Under the pieces are notes generated by a model. The model did no database searches and was not told the DNA's origin. It worked only from the letters and a program-made list of their open reading frames with translations. This document shows, one piece after another, positions 20,811-22,563 of a DNA stretch of 22,563 nucleotides. Each line of letters begins with the position of its first letter. Positions within the stretch are counted from its first letter, which is position 1. This DNA comes from CAZGYE01 sp964530165 (GTDB taxonomy: Bacteria; Planctomycetota; Planctomycetia; Planctomycetales; Planctomycetaceae), in contig CAZGYE010000059.1 of the NCBI GenBank assembly GCA_964530165.1, forward strand, positions 1 through 22,563, written 5' to 3'. Made by a program: the position numbers and the translations under genes.

Positions 20811-21296
20811 TTACGCTCCTTCGCGGTTTCTGGTAATCGACTGGGCGTGTGAAGCTTGGTTATAAACTCCCGCGGGAAAAATTTCCACGAGAAAGTGGGT
20901 GATGACTTTCACGTCGACAATGCCCGCCGGGGCGCCGGACGGGTCGACCACCGGCAATCGCCGATAGCCGCCTTGATCCATCCAGCCGATCGCGTCGAAC
21001 AGCGAATCACTGCTGGCGACGGTCTGCGGGCCGGCAGTCATCACCTCCGAGAGCGGCGTCTCCATACTGCGGTTCTCGCCGATGGTCCGCAGCAGGTCAC
21101 GCTCTGTAAATATGCCCACCAACCTTTCGTCAGTACAAATCACGACACTGCCGTGACTCTGGTTCCACATTTCGACGGCAGCATCCGCGATGGTGTTCGT
21201 CGTCCTCAGCGACGGGCCGGTCGTCAACGCCAGCTCACCGACCTCGGTCGACTTGAGAATTCTGCGCAAATACATTTCGTCCGACTGATCGGTCAT
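20811..21296 (-). CDS. CBS-domain-pair protein upstream of korAB
   Basis: The 161-residue protein has two CBS motifs, at about 28-78 (SVVICTDERLVGIFTERDLL) and 84-138 (GGYRRLPVVDPSGAPAGIVDVKVI). It resembles the CBS part of the zinc-ribbon protein downstream of korB but has no ribbon. The start at 21296 (MTDQSDEMYL) is set by GAGGAG five bases upstream. A longer open frame to 21557 exists only because the palindromic repeats upstream are stop-free, so that extension is rejected. A 25-bp perfect stem lies just before the Shine-Dalgarno. CBS pairs usually sense adenine nucleotides; regulation of KorAB is inference from position. Confidence 0.9.
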   Translation of the reverse strand: MTDQSDEMYLRRILKSTEVGELALTTGPSLRTTNTIADAAVEMWNQSHGSVVICTDERLVGIFTERDLLRTIGENRSMETPLSEVMTAGPQTVASSDSLFDAIGWMDQGGYRRLPVVDPSGAPAGIVDVKVITHFLVEIFPAGVYNQASHAQSITRNREGA

Positions 21297-21313
21297 CGCG
21301 GCTCCTCGGCGAG

Positions 21314-21373
21314 TGTGGGGTAGGCTTTCCAGCCTGCCACGGCCAATCGGCAGGCTGGAAAGCCTGCCCCACA
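21314..21373. repeat. 60-bp palindromic repeat, copy 1
   Basis: A stem of 25 bp (TGTGGGGTAGGCTTTCCAGC... against ...GCTGGAAAGCCTGCCCCACA, with one wobble) has a 10-nt loop. It lies only about 6 bp upstream of the Shine-Dalgarno of the CBS gene, so its transcript would carry a strong hairpin at the ribosome-loading site if the promoter is further upstream. It differs from copy 2 at one base. Confidence 0.93.
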
Positions 21374-21407
21374 ATACCTGATTAACAATCCATCCCGGAG
21401 GTATTGT
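21371..21407. other. Inverted repeat ACAATACCT...AGGTATTGT
   Basis: A perfect 9-bp inverted repeat (21371-21379 and 21399-21407) with a 19-nt spacer lies upstream of the CBS gene, overlapping the end of repeat copy 1. It could be an operator-like dyad or part of the repeat family's flank. The stretch 21408-21477 shows nothing else. Confidence 0.4.
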
Positions 21408-21479
21408 TGCACGTTTCCTCCACCTTGAAAACCCTGAAGATTTCAAAAATGAGTGACGCGAGTGGTCTATCAGAGCGGA

Positions 21480-21491
21480 ATGGACCTGTCC
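21480..21491. repeat. Half arm of the GGACAGGTCC palindromic element
   Basis: TGGACCTGTCCC is identical to the inner part of the right arm of the 81-bp elements. The rest is missing, and the second family's copy 2 begins 7 bp later. It looks like a remnant, but at 12 bp a chance match cannot be excluded. Confidence 0.45.
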
Positions 21492-21498
21492 CGTCGCG

Positions 21499-21558
21499 TG
21501 TGGGGCAGGCTTTCCAGCCTGCCACGGCCAATCGGCAGGCTGGAAAGCCTGCCCCACA
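21499..21558. repeat. 60-bp palindromic repeat, copy 2
   Basis: It has the same 25-bp stem and 10-nt loop as copy 1, with the stem fully paired (TGTGGGGCAGGC). In one frame it would encode GQAFQPADWPWQAGKPAPH, open through both arms. The 160 bp between it and the kinase-like gene contain no supported gene. Confidence 0.93.
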
Positions 21559-21721
21559 ACACCTGTGGAATCAATTTTAACCGGCCGCTAGGTCAAAATC
21601 GACTGAATTCCACAGATGGGTCTGGCACCCAGGCGAGATTTTGGATATTTTGCCGCCTCAAGTCGCGGGTTGGCAATGTCACCGCTCGGTAACGCACACT
21701 TTCCATGACCCAGACAGTCAA

Positions 21722-22563
21722 GTGGTCCGCTTGATCGAACCGCCGTCGAAACAATTGGTGAAGCGCCTGGAGGATCTCGGGCTTTGCTCTCCGCGCGATT
21801 TGCGGCGCTGTCGGGGGCGAGTCAAACGTTTAGCGCACGACTTGCCTGCGTTCGACACCATCTGGATTGACGCCCTGGTCCAGGCGCGCAAACTGACACC
21901 ATTTCAGGCGCGAATTCTCGAATCACCCCATCCCCAACGATTGCGAGTCGGACCCTGCGTGGTGGTCGATGAGTTGGGGCGCAGCCCGGCTTCGACGACC
22001 CTTCTGGCGCGTCGCCGCGACGGCAACGAGCGTTGCGTGCTGAGGCTGATGCGCTACCCGCCGGAATTGCTCTCCGCCGGACTTGCCAGTCTCGAGCAGC
22101 TCCTTTGCGGACTGAAAGCGGTCGCACATCCCTCGATCGTTGCTCCACACGCCTGTCTGGCGCTCGACGACGAACTCGTCACCGTCAGCCGGTACGTCCC
22201 CGGTCACGACCTGAATCAGTACCTGGTACGCCGGGGCCGATTTCGTGCCGCCATCGTGAGCGAAATCGCCCGGCAGCTTCTTGACGGACTGGCGGTGCTG
22301 GAGCAGAACGGATTCGTGCACGGCGACATCCGGCCATGCAAAGTCCGCGTGACCTCCGGCGGTGTGGCTGTTCTCGTCGACGCCGGAACCAGACCGGCCA
22401 TTGCTCCGGAATTGTCCATTCACGACGGACTCACGCCCCAGCAGTGCGATGGCGTCGCTCCGGAGCTGATCGGCACGGGAAATCGACCCACTGCCGCGTC
22501 CGATTTGTACTCTCTGGGTTGCCTGCTGTGGCACTTGTTGGCCGGCCGGCCGCCGTTTCCCAT
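21722..22563 (+). CDS. Ser/Thr-kinase-like protein, probably a pseudokinase; runs off the window
   Basis: At least 280 residues are visible before the right edge. An N-terminal helical region (LVKRLEDLGLCSPRDLRRCRGR) precedes a kinase-like fold. Counting from the GTG at 21722, the usual HRD is HGD (200-202), the following Asn is Lys (K207 in RPCKV), DFG is DAG (220-222), and the ATP-anchoring Lys is Arg (CVLRLM). APE (246-248) and SDLYSLGCLLWHLLAGRPPFP are well kept. Loss of several catalytic residues argues for a scaffold or pseudokinase role. The start is uncertain: the frame is open from 21581 without an ATG, and an out-of-frame ATG at 21705 (MTQTV) suggests either a frameshift or a non-ATG start. 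No Shine-Dalgarno is evident. Confidence 0.75.
   Translation, partial: MVRLIEPPSKQLVKRLEDLGLCSPRDLRRCRGRVKRLAHDLPAFDTIWIDALVQARKLTPFQARILESPHPQRLRVGPCVVVDELGRSPASTTLLARRRDGNERCVLRLMRYPPELLSAGLASLEQLLCGLKAVAHPSIVAPHACLALDDELVTVSRYVPGHDLNQYLVRRGRFRAAIVSEIARQLLDGLAVLEQNGFVHGDIRPCKVRVTSGGVAVLVDAGTRPAIAPELSIHDGLTPQQCDGVAPELIGTGNRPTAASDLYSLGCLLWHLLAGRPPFP

Noticed and set aside
21297..21557. N-terminal extension of the CBS protein beginning MGQAFQPAD
   Set aside because: The extension is only the stop-free translation of two palindromic repeats; a good Shine-Dalgarno supports the start at 21296.

Overview
The window looks like a high-GC planctomycete chromosome, probably Pirellulales or a relative. 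The main reasons are a very large PQQ-like beta-propeller protein, LamG/DUF1080-like secreted proteins, a Ser/Thr-kinase-like protein with HGD/DAG motifs, and several families of short palindromic repeats in intergenic and coding DNA. This placement is an inference from gene content; no rRNA or tRNA gene was seen.

Layout. Positions 1-158 hold short stem-loop repeats. Positions 159-9851 (minus strand) carry glutamate synthase gltB and gltD, followed by a methyltransferase/PQQ-propeller protein. A decayed LysR regulator sits directly upstream of gltB. Positions 10442-15827 (plus strand) form a tight operon: lipoprotein, secreted LamG-like protein, solute-binding lipoprotein, double-length permease and ATPase of an ABC importer. 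Positions 15940-21296 (minus strand) hold, in transcription order, a CBS-pair protein, korA, korB (2-oxoacid:ferredoxin oxidoreductase), a zinc-ribbon CBS-pair protein, a receiver-like protein and a small acidic protein. From about 21722 to the right edge runs the start of a kinase-like protein (plus strand) that probably lacks catalysis.

The standout signal is a family of palindromic elements. The intact form is 81 bp: a 27-nt arm, a 27-nt centre and a perfectly complementary 27-nt arm. The centre can fold into two further small hairpins, giving a three-way junction. Four long copies lie inside coding sequence (two in the PQQ gene, one each in gltB and the receiver-like gene), all read through without a stop. 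One long copy and one short 50-bp copy lie outside intact genes; the short copy sits inside the LysR remnant. A possible degenerate short copy lies in the lipoprotein gene, and half an arm lies near the right end. Sequence changes in two copies keep the pairing, which points to selection on, or concerted change of, the folded form. Other simple repeats have also been absorbed into proteins, in the PQQ linker and in a GltB loop.

Metabolically, GltBD consumes 2-oxoglutarate to make glutamate, and KorAB probably interconverts 2-oxoglutarate and succinyl-CoA with ferredoxin, so two separate minus-strand clusters act on the same carbon/nitrogen branch point. CBS-domain proteins on both sides of korAB suggest, by inference, energy or nucleotide sensing.
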